Shown piece by piece: positions 51,876 through 63,428 of a stretch of 64,000 nucleotides of DNA. Below the pieces are notes generated by a model that worked only from the letters and a program-made list of their open reading frames with translations, ran no database searches and was not told the origin of the DNA. The translations under genes and the position numbers were made by a program. How positions within the stretch are numbered: the stretch's first letter is position 1; every line of letters begins with the position of its first letter. The DNA lies in the NCBI RefSeq assembly GCF_009389715.1, contig NW_024067838.1:342001-406000 (forward strand). The letters are read 5' to 3'. The stretch comes from Phoenix dactylifera (lineage: Eukaryota; Streptophyta; Magnoliopsida; Arecales; Arecaceae).

Positions 51876-54800
51876 TCAAAGAAGCTCAGCCAGCACGGAT
51901 GCTGCAACTCTCTTTAACGACTCAGATGCTTTCAGTAGGTCAGACTCAGAATGACCTGCTGAAACAAACAAGCGGATGCCAACAGGAAGGTGACATTTGT
52001 CCAGAGTAGACCTTTTCAAGGTCACAACGAAAACCGAATCTTCTTTTAAGACCTGTTAAAGGAAAAGGATTATCAGGAATAATGATTTAGGATACTTCAG
52101 AATCCAATTTCTTCTTGCAATAGTGTCATCCATCGGCTTACCCTATCAGCAATAGTGTCGAGAAGCTGCAAGTCAGTCTTTGCTGAGCCTGTTGATTTTT
52201 TAAGTTTCAGAAACACGATAGGTGATAAAGGATGGCTAGTGATTATCAGTCCTGGTACATCAGCCAAGCCTGCACTTTCCCAAGATGATAAAAAAATGCC
52301 AGGAGGTTAGATTTAGACTCTAATGTCCAGCAAGGAAAGCTTTTGTTGAGCTTACTTGCTCATCAGATAGAAAATAGGAGGTAATCTTCATATTATTGCA
52401 ATGTAGTTTAGTATTCTTAGATCAAAATAAATGTCAGAATGTTGCACTATAATCACACTGGAAAATCCAGTAGCATTTCTCATGACAGTCAGCACAAAAG
52501 GAATGAGCGATCAAGCAGCAATAATGAACAGCAAAAGTTCCCTGGCGGTAGAGAAATGCATTTACCAGCATATTACTTAATGAATGATAAAATAAGTTGA
52601 CAGAGCATCAATCAGAAAATCATGTTGAAACTATGTCAGCCATACGATAATGATTAGGTAATATTGAAGGCCTAATTTCTTTGCTCAACTAATTAGTTGC
52701 TACCTAATGAAAGGCAAGCAATGTCTACGAGTCTCTTTGTTAAGGAAACTAGCCAGCTGATTGCTTGTGCTAGCCAAGGATTCAAGTGTTGATGACATGG
52801 GGCATGCTGTTCCAAAAGAGGGCAATAAACGAAAAGGAAAAAAGAAAAGGTCCTAATGGCTCTTTTTATTTAAAATTATACTTCATAGATGTTCTCCCGA
52901 CTTGTGCTGGGTGCTGTTACAATGGGCTGGCACTTGAAACCTTGGTGCTAAACAGTGGAATTCAAGCATAAAGACCAGTAGCCCACTCCATGCTACAGAG
53001 TGGAGGGAAGACGTGACTAGGGCAAGGAAGAGAATGCCCTGATTGCTTGGCCACCATGCATGTTTGTAGTAGAAACTTTTAGCTCTAAGCAAGCTTCAAA
53101 TAAGTTTGGTATCTAACAGGTTATGGGTTGTTCCAGCTCTATATAGAGCACTTACTATCAGCTGAGAAATCAATTTCTACAATGAAAATGAACTTTTGAT
53201 TGCTGAGGTTGACAGTATTGAATAGACACTTGAGTTTTTTCAACAAATATTTTACCAGCTTATGACGTAGATTCATCAATGAGTGCACCATACATTTCTT
53301 ACCGTGTCAAGAAAGTACTAAAACCACTTATGGTCAATATCATACTGTATTTAAGAGACTATATTTTAGTGTGGGAACCTGTAAAGACTTGAATTTTGGG
53401 CCTGTTATTGGGCCCAAAGAACTGAAGTCGGCAATGGATGCCGACTTCAGTTCACTCTTCATGTCGCCCCACGAAGACCACGCCGGCTGAACGGCCAGCG
53501 GGATCTTCGCACCCCCCTCTTCCCTCTTCCCCTCTCTCCCTCTCTCCCTCTCTCTCCCTCTCTATCTCTCTCTCTCCCTCTCTTTCTCTTCTCTGAGAGC
53601 CCCATTCCTCCTCTTTCCCCTTCCTTGAGAGCCGCTGCCGCCGCCGCCGCTGCCGGAGCCGCCATCGCCGTCGGGAAGCCACACGTCGACGACCGGAGGT
53701 GAGGAAGATCACTAATTTACTATTTTTATAGATTTAAAGGGGAAGGAATGAGGGTTGTTAACTGGTTTTCACTTCCCCTGTTTCGGGGAGGTTTCTTTTG
53801 TGGGATTCGGCCGGCCGACGGCGGCCGGCCGGGGTCAATCCGGCCGAAACGGGTTCGGCCGGAGGTGGGCGAACGGGGGCCGGGCTTCCCAGCCCCGGTC
53901 CCTCTCTTTCCTCCCTCTCTTTCTTCCCTTTCTTCTTCTCCTCTTCTTCTTCCCGTCCGGCGCCGCCCGTGAAGGTGGGATGGCCGACGGTGGCGGGCCG
54001 AGCGCCGCCGCCGAGGGCCACGGTCGGCCGCCGAGGGCCGACCGGAGCCACCAGCCACCCCCCCTTCTTCCTTTCCCTCTTCTTCTTCTTCTTCTTCTTC
54101 TTCTCTTCTTCTTTTTCTTCTTCTTCTTCTTTATTCGGCCTGGGTGTTTTTCCTCGCTTTGAAATCCGTGCTTTAGTTGGGAACCAGATCTTGAACCGGG
54201 TTATATTGTGAACCGGTTCCACCTATTTCATGAATGGGTTTTGTTATGGTCTGATCAGACCTGGTTTGGGTTGGGCTAGGAAACTATTTTTGGGCTGAGT
54301 TGGGCCTGATTGGATCTGTGGGCTGGGTTGGTTTGGGCCCGAGATCTGATCTGGGCCTGTAAACTGGTTTGGTTCAGTTGGGCCTAATCTGTTTTGGGCC
54401 ACAATTGACTTGGGTTTAAAGGATTCTGATTTTAGGGTCTATGTTTGATCTTAGGGGCCCATTCTTGGATCTATGAACTTAGGAGTTTAAGGGTTTGAAA
54501 ATTTTTTTAAATTATGTTTCTTAATTAATTAAATAATTAATATTTATGTTTAATCAGGGGTTCGTGATACTGTGGCAGGAATTTTTAAGCGAACCCAGGT
54601 AGGTGACCTATTGCTTTAAAGTAGAATTTTAACATGTATCTTGCATATGTTGATTTATTAATTTATTATTGGCATTATTGTTAGATTTAGAATTAAATAT
54701 TTAATTTCATAAATTGTTATGTGCTTTACTGTTGGGAGTATGATTATGACTTTGATACAGAAAGTTGATTTAATGATTTTTAAAATCCGCGTGACTATAG

Positions 54801-57800
54801 TCTAGGCCCCGCCAATGGGATGATACGTTGGCCCTGTCGACTTGTACTGAGGAACTAGTTCCGACACCGCGACCACCGGTGATAGAATAGTGGCGGCACA
54901 GGGGTGCATTTTGCTCTTCGGAGCGGCTCAATGGAGCGTGAGTTTGGCACCAGGGGGTGCGGCACAGTGGTGCGTTGGCTCAGTGGAGCGTGAGTTTGGC
55001 ACCAGGGGGTGCGGCACAGTGGTGCGTTGGCTCAGTGGAGCGGCTCTTCGGAGAGTTGTATTGGCACTTCGGTGTAACCATGCCACTGGGTGATGTGGCC
55101 GTAGTCATGCGGTTGAGTTATTTTGAGTCTCGGATCGGGTTTACGGATTATCGTGTGGATTTTTGGATTCCTGAGTTTAGTTGCTTTTATATGCATGACG
55201 ACATGTTATATGATGACTTTACTGCATGATGTTGCCTACTGAGCTGTTAGCTCACTCCTATTATTTACATTTTTGCAGGTGATGACATATGATTGTAGGA
55301 ATTACGGGATGGAGAGATCATGATGTAGTTAGCTAGTAGATATGGATTTTCTTTTGTCTTATGTATATATATGGACATTTGATATGAAAACTGGAATTCA
55401 TCTTTAAATAGTAATTGATGGTTGATCTGATCTATCTGCCTTGCGTGCCTGCGGGGTCCGCCCTGCAGGTGCGCGGCGTCTGCTCGCGCCCCGGGCCCCG
55501 GGTTCGGTGCGTGACAGATTTATTGGTATCAGAGCATAGGTTAAAGATCACTAGGGACATTATAACAGAATCATAATAAATATAATAATAAATAATAATA
55601 ATTAAAAATAAATAAATAAATTTAAAAAAAAAACTTAGGAATATAGGGACACATGTGAAGAAATGATAGTAGGGTAGAAAATCTTACAGTGGATGGATCT
55701 AACCCTGATGTTGTGTTATTTGATTCTGGTGCTACGCATTCTTTTATCTCATCTTCATATGTGCATAAGTGCGATTTACACCACTCTTCCTTAGAGAGGG
55801 AATTATGCATTAGTACTCCAGCTGGGGGTACGATGACAGTTAGTCAGATCTGCATTTCCTGTCCAGTACTAGTTGAGGGTAGAGATTTGAGAGCTAATTT
55901 GATTGTTATGAATCTGCATGATTTTGATGTAATCTTGGGTATGGATTGGTTGGCTGCATACCACGCTACCATAGACTGTTTTCTGAAGAGGGTGACCTTC
56001 CGGATCCCGGGTATTGATGAGTTCAGTTTTATGGGTGATGACTGGGGTGTCTCTTTTCAGGTAGTGTCTGCTATGCAGGGCATAAGATCTCTTAGAAAGG
56101 AGTTTCCCATCTTTATAGCCGCAATTGCAGATTCTGGACAGTCTGAACAGAAAATTGAGGATATACCAGTAGTCAGTGAGTACCCTGATGTCTTTCCTCA
56201 TGATCTGCCTGGCTTACCTCCTGATAGAGATGTCGAGTTTGCTATTGATATAATTCCTGGTACTGCACCTTTGTCTAAAGCTCCTCATAGAATGGCCCCT
56301 GCTGAACTAAAAGAGCTGAAGGACCAATTACAAGAGCTATTGGATCTGGGTTTCATTCGACCTAGTGTCTCTCCTTGGGGTGCCCCAGTATTATTTGTAA
56401 GGAAGAAAGATGGTAGCATGAGACTGTGTATTGATTACCGAGAAATCAATAAGGTGACTATTAAGAATAGGTACCCTCTACCCCGGATCGATGATTTGTT
56501 TGACCAGCTTCAGGGTGCTCAAGTATTTTCCAAGATTGATCTTCGATCTGGATATCATCAGCTGAGGATAAAGGAGTCTGACATAGCCAAGACCGCTTTC
56601 CGTACCAGGTATGGACACTATGAGTTCCTTGTGATGCCTTTTGGTTTGACTAATGCACCAGCAGCATTTATGGACCTGATGAACAGAATGTTTAAGCCTT
56701 TTCTGGATAAATTTGTGATAGTATTTATTGATGATATTCTGATATATTCAAGGAGTCAGGCAGAGCATGAGCATCACTTGAAGATTGTTTTGGAGACTCT
56801 GAGGCAGAATCAGTTGTATGGTAAATTAAAGAAATGTGAATTTTGGTTGGACAGGGTGATGTTTTTGGGGCATGTTATCTCTAAGGAAGGAATTATGGTT
56901 GACCCAAAGAAGATTGAAGCTGTGGTTGATTGGGGCAGACCGAATAATGTGTCTGAGATTCGCAGCTTCCTTGGACTAGCCGGTTATTACAGAAGGTTTG
57001 TGGAGGGCTTCTCTAGTATTGCCGGACCCCTGACTCAACTCACTCGCAAAGGAGTGAAGTTTGAATGGTCGGATCAGTGTGAGAAGAGCTTCAAGGAATT
57101 GAAACACCGTCTAGTATCAGCACCTATTCTGACCCTAGCAGTTACCGGTACTGATTTTACCATTTACAGTGATGCTTCCAAGAAGGGTTTGGGTTGTGTG
57201 TTAATGCAAAATGGGAAGGTTATTGCTTATGCCTCCCGACAGCTTAAGCCCTATGAAGAGAATTATCCCACTCATGATCTTGAGCTTGCAGCTGTGGTTT
57301 TTGCCTTAAAGATCTGGAGACATTATCTGTATGGAGAGACATGCCAGGTATTCACTGATCATAAAAGTCTGAAATATCTCTTCACTCAGAAAGAGCTGAA
57401 CATGAGACAGAGAAGGTGGCTGGAATTGCTGAAGGATTATGATTTATCTATACATTATCACCCTGGGAAGGCAAATGTGGTAGCAGATGCTCTAAGTAGA
57501 AAATCTTCAGAAAATGTTGCAGCCTTGATTACTACTCAGAGAAATACCCTGGAGGATCTGAGGAGGGCAGAAATAGAGGTATATCTGCAGGATGCTACCT
57601 TGAAGTTGGCAAACTTGCGAGTCCAGCCTACACTCATTGACAGAATTAAGGCAGCGCAAGTGGATGACTCTCGGCTTCAGAAGATCAAGAAAGATGTTGA
57701 GTCTGGATCTCAGCCTGACTTTCATATACATGAGGATGGCTCATTGAGGTTCATTGGCAGAGTTTGTGTTCCAGATGATCCTAGTCTGAAGAAGGAAATT

Positions 57801-60800
57801 ATGGAGGAGGCTCACAGTACGGGATATACAGTGCATCCTGGTAGTACAAAAATGTATAGGGATCTGAAAGTTGTGTTCTGTTGAACAATATGAAGAGAGA
57901 GATTGCCCAGTTTGTATCTCAATGCTTAACTTGTCAGCAAGTTAAGATTGAGCATCAGAGACCAGCTGGTATGCTTCAGCCCCTGCCGATCCCAAAGTGG
58001 AAATGGGAGCATATTACTATGGATTTTGTGTCATGGTTACCTCGTACCCTCAGAGGTAATGATTCAACCTGGGTGATTGTAGACAGATTGACCAAATCAG
58101 CACATTTCCTAGCATTTAAGACTGGGATGACACTAGAGAGATTTGCAGAGTTGTACATTGAGCAGATCGTGCGGCTGCATGGAGTTCCAGTATCTATAGT
58201 GTCTGACAGAGACTCCCAATTTGTGGCTCATTTCTGGGGCAGTTTGCACAAAGCTTTGGGAACCACTCTTAGCTTCAGTACAGCTTTTCATCCACAAACA
58301 GATGGGCAGTCTGAGAGGACCATTCAGATTCTAGAGGATATGCTGAGAGCCTGTTCTATTGACATGAGGGGTTCTTGGGATCATCATCTGTCATTGGTAG
58401 AGTTTGTCTATAACAATAGCTACCAGGCAAGTATTCAGATGGCCCCTTATGAGGCTTTGTATGGTAGGAAATGTAGATCACCTATCTGTTGGGATGATGT
58501 GGGAGAGAGAAAGATTCTGGGTCCAGAGATTATTCAGCAGACAGTGGAGAAGGTTCAGCTGATCAGAGAACGACTTCGGGCAGCTCAAAGTAGACAGAAG
58601 AGTTATGCTGATATCAGGAGGCGGGACCTGGAATTCCAAATAGGAGATCATGTTTTTCTCAGAGTGTCCCCTTCTAAAGGGGTAATGCGATTTGGAGTTC
58701 GGGGTAAGCTCAGCCCGAGATATGTGGGACCATTCGAGATTCTCGAGAGAGTTGGAGCTGTTGCTTATAAGCTGGCACTTCCACCTGCTTTATCGGGGGT
58801 CCATTCTATTTTCCATGTCTCTATGTTGAGGAGATATATTGCTGATCCCAGTCATGTGATCGAAGTGGCATCGTTGCAGCTCCGAGCAAATCTTTCTTAT
58901 GTTGAGCAGCCTATCCGTATAGTGGATAGGAAGGACCAAGTTTTGAGGAGGCGCACGATTCCTTATGTAAAAGTGCAGTGGAGCAATCACAGTGAGAGAG
59001 AAGCTACTTGGGAGTTGGAGGAGGAGATGAGAGAGAAGTTTCCTGCCTTGTTCTTGGATTGAGGTATGTTTTAATTTCGAGGACGAAATTTTTTTTTTTA
59101 GTTGGTTAGAGTGTAAAGACTTGAATTTTGGGCCTGTTATTGGGCCCAAAGAACTGAAGTCGGCAATGGATGCCGACTTCAGTTCGCTCTTCATGTCGCC
59201 CCACGAAGACCACGCCGGCTGAACGGCCAGCGGGATCTTCGCACCCCCCTCTTCCCTCTTCCCCTCTCTCCCTCTCTCCCTCTCTCTCCCTCTCTATCTC
59301 TCTCTCTCCCTCTCTTTCTCTTCTCTGAGAGCCCCATTCCTCCTCTTTCCCCTTCCTTGAGAGCCGCTGCCGCCGCCGCCGCTGCCGGAGCCGCCATCGC
59401 CGTCGGGAAGCCACATGTCGACGACCGGAGGTGAGGAAGATCACTAATTTACTATTTTTATAGATTTAAAGGGGAAGGAATGAGGGTTGTTAACTGGTTT
59501 TCACTTCCCCTGTTTCGGGGAGGTTTCTTTTGTGGGATTCGGCCGGCCGACGGCGGCCGGCCGGGGTCAATCCGGCCGAAACGGGTTCGGCCGGAGGTGG
59601 GCGAACGGGGGCCGGGCTTCCCAGCCCCGGTCCCTCTCTTTCCTCCCTCTCTTTCTTCCCTTTCTTCTTCTCCTTCTTCTCTTCTTCTTCCCGTCCGGCG
59701 CCGCCCGTGAAGGTGGGATGGCCGACGGTGGCGGGCCGAGCGCCGCCGCCGAGGGCCACGGTCGGCCGCCGAGGGCCGACCGGAGCCACCAGCCACCCCC
59801 CCTTCTTCCTTTCCCTCTTCTTCTTCTTCTTCTTCTTCTTCTTCTCTTCTTCTTTTTCTTCTTCTTCTTCTTTATTCGGCCTGGGTGTTTTTCCTCGCTT
59901 TGAAATCCGTGCTTTAGTTGGGAACCAGATCTTGAACCGGGTTATATTGTGAACCGGTTCCACCTATTTCATGAATGGGTTTTGTTATGGTCTGATCAGA
60001 CCTGGTTTGGGTTGGGCTAGGAAACTGTTTTTGGGCTGAGTTGGGCCTGATTGGATCTGTGGGCTGGGTTGGTTTGGGCCCGAGATCTGATCTGGGCCTG
60101 TAAACTGGTTTGGTTCAGTTGGGCCTAATCTGTTTTGGGCCACAATTGACTTGGGTTTAAAGGATTCTGATTTTAGGGTCTATGTTTGATCTTAGGGGCC
60201 CATTCTTGGATCTATGAACTTAGGAGTTTAAGGGTTTGAAAATTTTTTTAAATTATGTTTCTTAATTAATTAAATAATTAATATTTATGTTTAATCAGGG
60301 GTTCGTGATACTGTGGCAGGAATTTTTAAGCGAACCCAGGTAGGTGACCTATTGCTTTAAAGTAGAATTTTAACATGTATCTTGCATATGTTGATTTATT
60401 AATTTATTATTGGCATTATTGTTAGATTTAGAATTAAATATTTAATTTCATAAATTGTTATGTGCTTTACTGTTGGGAGTATGATTATGACTTTGATACA
60501 GAAAGTTGATTTAATGATTTTTAAAATCCGCGTGACTATAGTCTAGGCCCCGCCAATGGGATGATACGTTGGCCCTGTCGACTTGTACTGAGGAACTAGT
60601 TCCGACACCGCGACCACCGGTGATAGAATAGTGGCGGCACAGGGGTGCATTTTGCTCTTCGGAGCGGCTCAATGGAGCGTGAGTTTGGCACCAGGGGGTG
60701 CGGCACAGTGGTGCGTTGGCTCAGTGGAGCGTGAGTTTGGCACCAGGGGGTGCGGCACAGTGGTGCGTTGGCTCAGTGGAGCGGCTCTTCGGAGAGTTGT

Positions 60801-63428
60801 ATTGGCACTTCGGTGTAACCATGCCACTGGGTGATGTGGCCGTAGTCATGCGGTTGAGTTATTTTGAGTCTCGGATCGGGTTTACGGATTATCGTGTGGA
60901 TTTTTGGATTCCTGAGTTTAGTTGCTTTTATATGCATGACGACATGTTATATGATGACTTTACTGCATGATGTTGCCTACTGAGCTGTTAGCTCACTCCT
61001 ATTATTTACATTTTTGCAGGTGATGACATATGATTGTAGGGATTACGGGATGGAGAGATCATGATGTAGTTAGCTAGTAGATATGGATTTTCTTTTGTCT
61101 TATGTATATATATGGACATTTGATATGAAAACTGGAATTCATCTTTAAATAGTAATTGATGGTTGATCTGATCTATCTGCCTTGCGTGCCTGCGGGGTCC
61201 GCCCTGCAGGTGCGCGGCGTCTGCTCGCGCCCCGGGCCCCGGGTTCGGTGCGTGACAGAACCAGTCACCAACAATATGGGGTAGTTGCATAGTATTTTCA
61301 TGTGATTCCCAGAAAAATAAATCAAAGATAGCATTTATAACTTTGTATCTTGTCAAATTGCTTGTTACAAAAAAACACACCTTTCTGTAATAAGGCGATA
61401 TTGCTCCTGAGTGCTTCAAGGACAGATGGATTTTCCTCCAAGTAATCGACTGCAGTAATTGCTGCACTTGCAAGATAAGGAGGCAAAGATGCAGAAAAGA
61501 CATAACCAGAGCTACTGAGACGCTGCAAATACAAAATTTGTTTAGTAAAGAGCTAAGCCTACATGATAGTGCATAATGTAACTTTCTATGCTCCAAAAGC
61601 ACTACAGAATAATTCCAATAACAGATCAAACTATCAATTTAATTTGTATATACCTGGTGATCAACAACTCTGACACTTCCAGTGCAAAAGCCTCCATCAG
61701 TTGCCAAGGCATTCCCCATACCAGCAGTTATTATATCAATTTTCTCAATCTGTATTGACAAATAAAATTGAGAATGCAAAGAAATGGATATGGAAGAAGC
61801 AAGACAGATAGGACTGGAATCCTAAGACCTACCGGAACCCCACAATATTCAGCAAGGCCTCTCCCAGATTTTCCAAGCACACCAAATGAATGGCTCTCAT
61901 CCAACACAAGCCGGAAGCGATATTTCTCTTTCAGTCTGACAATCTCATCCAATGGTGCTATTTGACCGGAATTCTGCATTATTCATAAGCATGACAATGT
62001 CCTTGAAGTAAGAAAGGGGACTCTTATAAGATGATATTTCTCCAATTTTTCTTTTTTTTATGAATAAATTATCAGGACTTGGAACTTAAAAGATGGAAAT
62101 GGACAGAATTCTAAACTAAAAATTCTTTACAACCTCTATATTAAGTTCCATGCAAAACAAATTTCAAAATTATAAGACAGAAGGGATAAATATACAGCCT
62201 TCGACTGCAGAAATTAAATCTAATAATGCACTAGACTTTGCATTCATAAGGTGAATTGTAGACATAAGTATATCGAATTCCACAAACTGTAGACCTTTTT
62301 ATTTTAAAGTACAAACTGTCATATGGCCTAATACACATCAAGTAATGTTTAAAATCAGAAGAGAGGTCCATATGAACCTTCCAGGAAGAGTATAAGTAAA
62401 GGAAAACAACAATAAAACAGTGAAACCAAAAACCCCAAGATGGCAGGTGAGAGTTTGTATTTTCACTTTGTTACCTAAATTTGTGGTGAATGAGAATTAT
62501 TTCTCTGTTGTGGTGGATGTTGAGAAGATCAGAAATCATTGAGAAGTTATAAGGAGTATTATATTCTGATGCATCAATGACAAACTACTTTATTCCTTAC
62601 ATAATAGCTATTAAAAGACAAAAAAGTGAAAATTTTATAGCTTACAAGTATAGAATGGGCATGTGAAGAAAATTTGAGTGCCAGCAACAAGGCAAAAAGG
62701 CTTTAGGCAGCCACAAAGGGGAGTATCAACCATCATATTGCCAGCCCATTACATCAATCTTGACAGATGGCTGTGGCATAGTGTGCATGCAAAAACATTT
62801 ACTGGGTGTACAATCTAAATAGACAGCCCTCACTATATTCATGTACCTTTTGTATAAAATATATGCAATATCTCAACACTGGATGGAGAGATTTTTGTTG
62901 GTTGATACTGATCTAATTCACATCACTGTTTAAATGCGCACTCTATACTTCTTATGCACTGTAAAATTAATGTTGATTATAACTTTTTGAACCCTTTACA
63001 CATAAAACATCTTCTACTGATTTACTTGGTAGTGAGGATGAGCTTTATTACATTACACTTGCACTTCCTTCAGTTTACACAAATACTTGCTAAATATCCA
63101 AAGGTTACCAACTAAAGATGGAGGAATTTCAAGCAAATTAAGTGAATTCTGGACATTCAACAACTTCTTTTCTTGGCCAAGAAGGGTGCATAGTCTAAAA
63201 AGATAGAAGGCCCGATTATTTCACCAGAAGCATGAAGAAATCAACAAACGCACCTGGTATACAGCTTCAACAACAATATAGCGTCGTATCTTTTCTGCTC
63301 GCTTATTTCCACAAGTCATTTTATCCAATGTGCTCTCCAACGATGCCATATCATTGTGTTTGAAATAAACAACAGTACTTCTTGATAAGTGAAGTCCATT
63401 TTGCACTCCCCAGTGAACACCCTCATCG
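51876..63428 (-). CDS. LCB1: Serine palmitoyltransferase subunit LCB1 (C-terminal part; 5' end beyond window)
   Basis: Subunit of the ER enzyme that condenses serine and palmitoyl-CoA, the first committed step of sphingolipid synthesis. LCB1 pairs with LCB2, which carries the PLP lysine. Visible exons, 5' to 3': 63428-63254, 61973-61833, 61749-61654, 61522-61381, 52269-52142, 52052-51876; all GT..AG, phases consistent, no frame breaks. They encode, in order, [40 protein letters not shown] with [61 protein letters not shown] and the C-terminal [20 protein letters not shown]. These are the aminotransferase-fold core and tail of LCB1. N-terminal membrane segment and first exons lie to the right of the window. 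The intron between 61381 and 52269 is 9.1 kb because a 7.9-kb LTR retrotransposon sits in it, antisense. Confidence 0.95.
53375..53379. repeat. Target site duplication, left (GAACC)
   Basis: GAACC immediately before the 5' LTR; identical to 61258-61262 after the 3' LTR. Confidence 0.95.
53419..53453. repeat. Perfect 15-bp inverted repeat with 5-nt loop in the LTR
   Basis: GAACTGAAGTCGGCA and its exact complement are separated by ATGGA. The same structure is conserved in the 3' LTR at 59151-59185. Confidence 0.95.
54945..55045 (+). repeat. 52-bp tandem repeat in the LTR
   Basis: About two to three units containing GTGAGTTTGGCACCAGGGGG and CAGTGGTGCGTTGGCTCAG, with a period of 52 bp. Present in both LTRs. 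Confidence 0.85.
55524..55535 (+). other. Primer-binding site, initiator tRNA-Met
   Basis: TGGTATCAGAGC, a perfect match to the complement of the tRNA-iMet 3' end, 7 nt inside the 5' LTR end. Confidence 0.9.
55689..57884 (+). CDS. Retrotransposon pol, part 1: aspartic protease, RT, RNase H
   Basis: 731 residues. Protease core FDSGATHSF at residues ~10-20 followed by the ILGMDWL segment near 88. RT spans about 190-400, with the catalytic FIDDILIY near 346. RNase H begins about 490 ([10 protein letters not shown]) with TDHKSLKYL later, then the His half of the integrase zinc finger. The frame ends in a stop at 57884, where a one-base deletion interrupts what should be continuous pol. No gag precedes it, so the first codon is nominal. 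Confidence 0.9.
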   Translation: MDGSNPDVVLFDSGATHSFISSSYVHKCDLHHSSLERELCISTPAGGTMTVSQICISCPVLVEGRDLRANLIVMNLHDFDVILGMDWLAAYHATIDCFLKRVTFRIPGIDEFSFMGDDWGVSFQVVSAMQGIRSLRKEFPIFIAAIADSGQSEQKIEDIPVVSEYPDVFPHDLPGLPPDRDVEFAIDIIPGTAPLSKAPHRMAPAELKELKDQLQELLDLGFIRPSVSPWGAPVLFVRKKDGSMRLCIDYREINKVTIKNRYPLPRIDDLFDQLQGAQVFSKIDLRSGYHQLRIKESDIAKTAFRTRYGHYEFLVMPFGLTNAPAAFMDLMNRMFKPFLDKFVIVFIDDILIYSRSQAEHEHHLKIVLETLRQNQLYGKLKKCEFWLDRVMFLGHVISKEGIMVDPKKIEAVVDWGRPNNVSEIRSFLGLAGYYRRFVEGFSSIAGPLTQLTRKGVKFEWSDQCEKSFKELKHRLVSAPILTLAVTGTDFTIYSDASKKGLGCVLMQNGKVIAYASRQLKPYEENYPTHDLELAAVVFALKIWRHYLYGETCQVFTDHKSLKYLFTQKELNMRQRRWLELLKDYDLSIHYHPGKANVVADALSRKSSENVAALITTQRNTLEDLRRAEIEVYLQDATLKLANLRVQPTLIDRIKAAQVDDSRLQKIKKDVESGSQPDFHIHEDGSLRFIGRVCVPDDPSLKKEIMEEAHSTGYTVHPGSTKMYRDLKVVFC
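57881..59062 (+). CDS. Retrotransposon pol, part 2: integrase core and chromodomain
   Basis: 393 residues, overlapping the previous frame by 4 nt in another frame. It starts inside the integrase zinc finger (CLTCQQVK). The catalytic triad is visible: Asp in TMDFV (~49), Asp in SDRDSQF (~108) and Glu in SERTIQ (~145), with DD35E spacing. The C-terminal region (from ~330) is chromodomain-like ([16 protein letters not shown]), which in chromoviruses directs insertion by chromatin mark. The frame is intact within itself. Confidence 0.9.
   Translation: MNNMKREIAQFVSQCLTCQQVKIEHQRPAGMLQPLPIPKWKWEHITMDFVSWLPRTLRGNDSTWVIVDRLTKSAHFLAFKTGMTLERFAELYIEQIVRLHGVPVSIVSDRDSQFVAHFWGSLHKALGTTLSFSTAFHPQTDGQSERTIQILEDMLRACSIDMRGSWDHHLSLVEFVYNNSYQASIQMAPYEALYGRKCRSPICWDDVGERKILGPEIIQQTVEKVQLIRERLRAAQSRQKSYADIRRRDLEFQIGDHVFLRVSPSKGVMRFGVRGKLSPRYVGPFEILERVGAVAYKLALPPALSGVHSIFHVSMLRRYIADPSHVIEVASLQLRANLSYVEQPIRIVDRKDQVLRRRTIPYVKVQWSNHSEREATWELEEEMREKFPALFLD
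59112..61257 (+). repeat. 3' LTR, 2146 bp
   Basis: Nearly identical to the 5' LTR. By eye I found four substitutions (facing 53454, 53684, 54286 and 55300 of the 5' copy) and a 9-bp excess confined to CTT-type microsatellites. Ends GTGCGTGACA and is followed by GAACC. Confidence 0.95.
61258..61262. repeat. Target site duplication, right (GAACC)
   Basis: GAACC immediately after the 3' LTR, matching 53375-53379. Confidence 0.95.
61974..63253 (-). other. LCB1 intron, nothing further seen
   Basis: AT-rich intron between the exons at 63254-63428 and 61833-61973. No insert with recognisable ends. Confidence 0.55.

Larger units (their letters stand above)
53380..55516 (+). repeat. 5' LTR, 2137 bp
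   Basis: Begins TGTAAAGAC and ends GTGCGTGACA (TG..CA). Contains a perfect 15-bp hairpin near its start, a GC-rich block at about 53630-54060 with the palindrome CGGCCGGCCG (arms 53808-53817 and 53822-53831), pyrimidine microsatellites, a 52-bp tandem repeat, and TATATATA at 55364-55371, which is a plausible promoter about 145 bp before the LTR end. Confidence 0.95.
53380..61257 (+). mobile_element. Ty3/gypsy chromovirus-type LTR retrotransposon, gag-less, in an LCB1 intron
   Basis: Complete in outline: 5' LTR 53380-55516, primer site, pol, 3' LTR 59112-61257, with a perfect 5-bp target duplication. The internal region is only 3.6 kb. Pol runs protease, RT, RNase H, integrase, chromodomain, the order of chromoviruses (Tekay/Del-type is my best guess). 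No gag frame exists between the primer site and protease (about 150 nt), and pol is split by one frameshift. No strong polypurine tract precedes the 3' LTR. The element is antisense to LCB1, which usually lets an intronic insertion be spliced out. Confidence 0.95.

Noticed and set aside
53452-54222. Ala/Arg/Pro-rich open frames in the LTR (and the copies at 59106-59963)
   Set aside because: They arise from GCC, CTT and CT simple repeats within the LTR and overlap in four or more frames.
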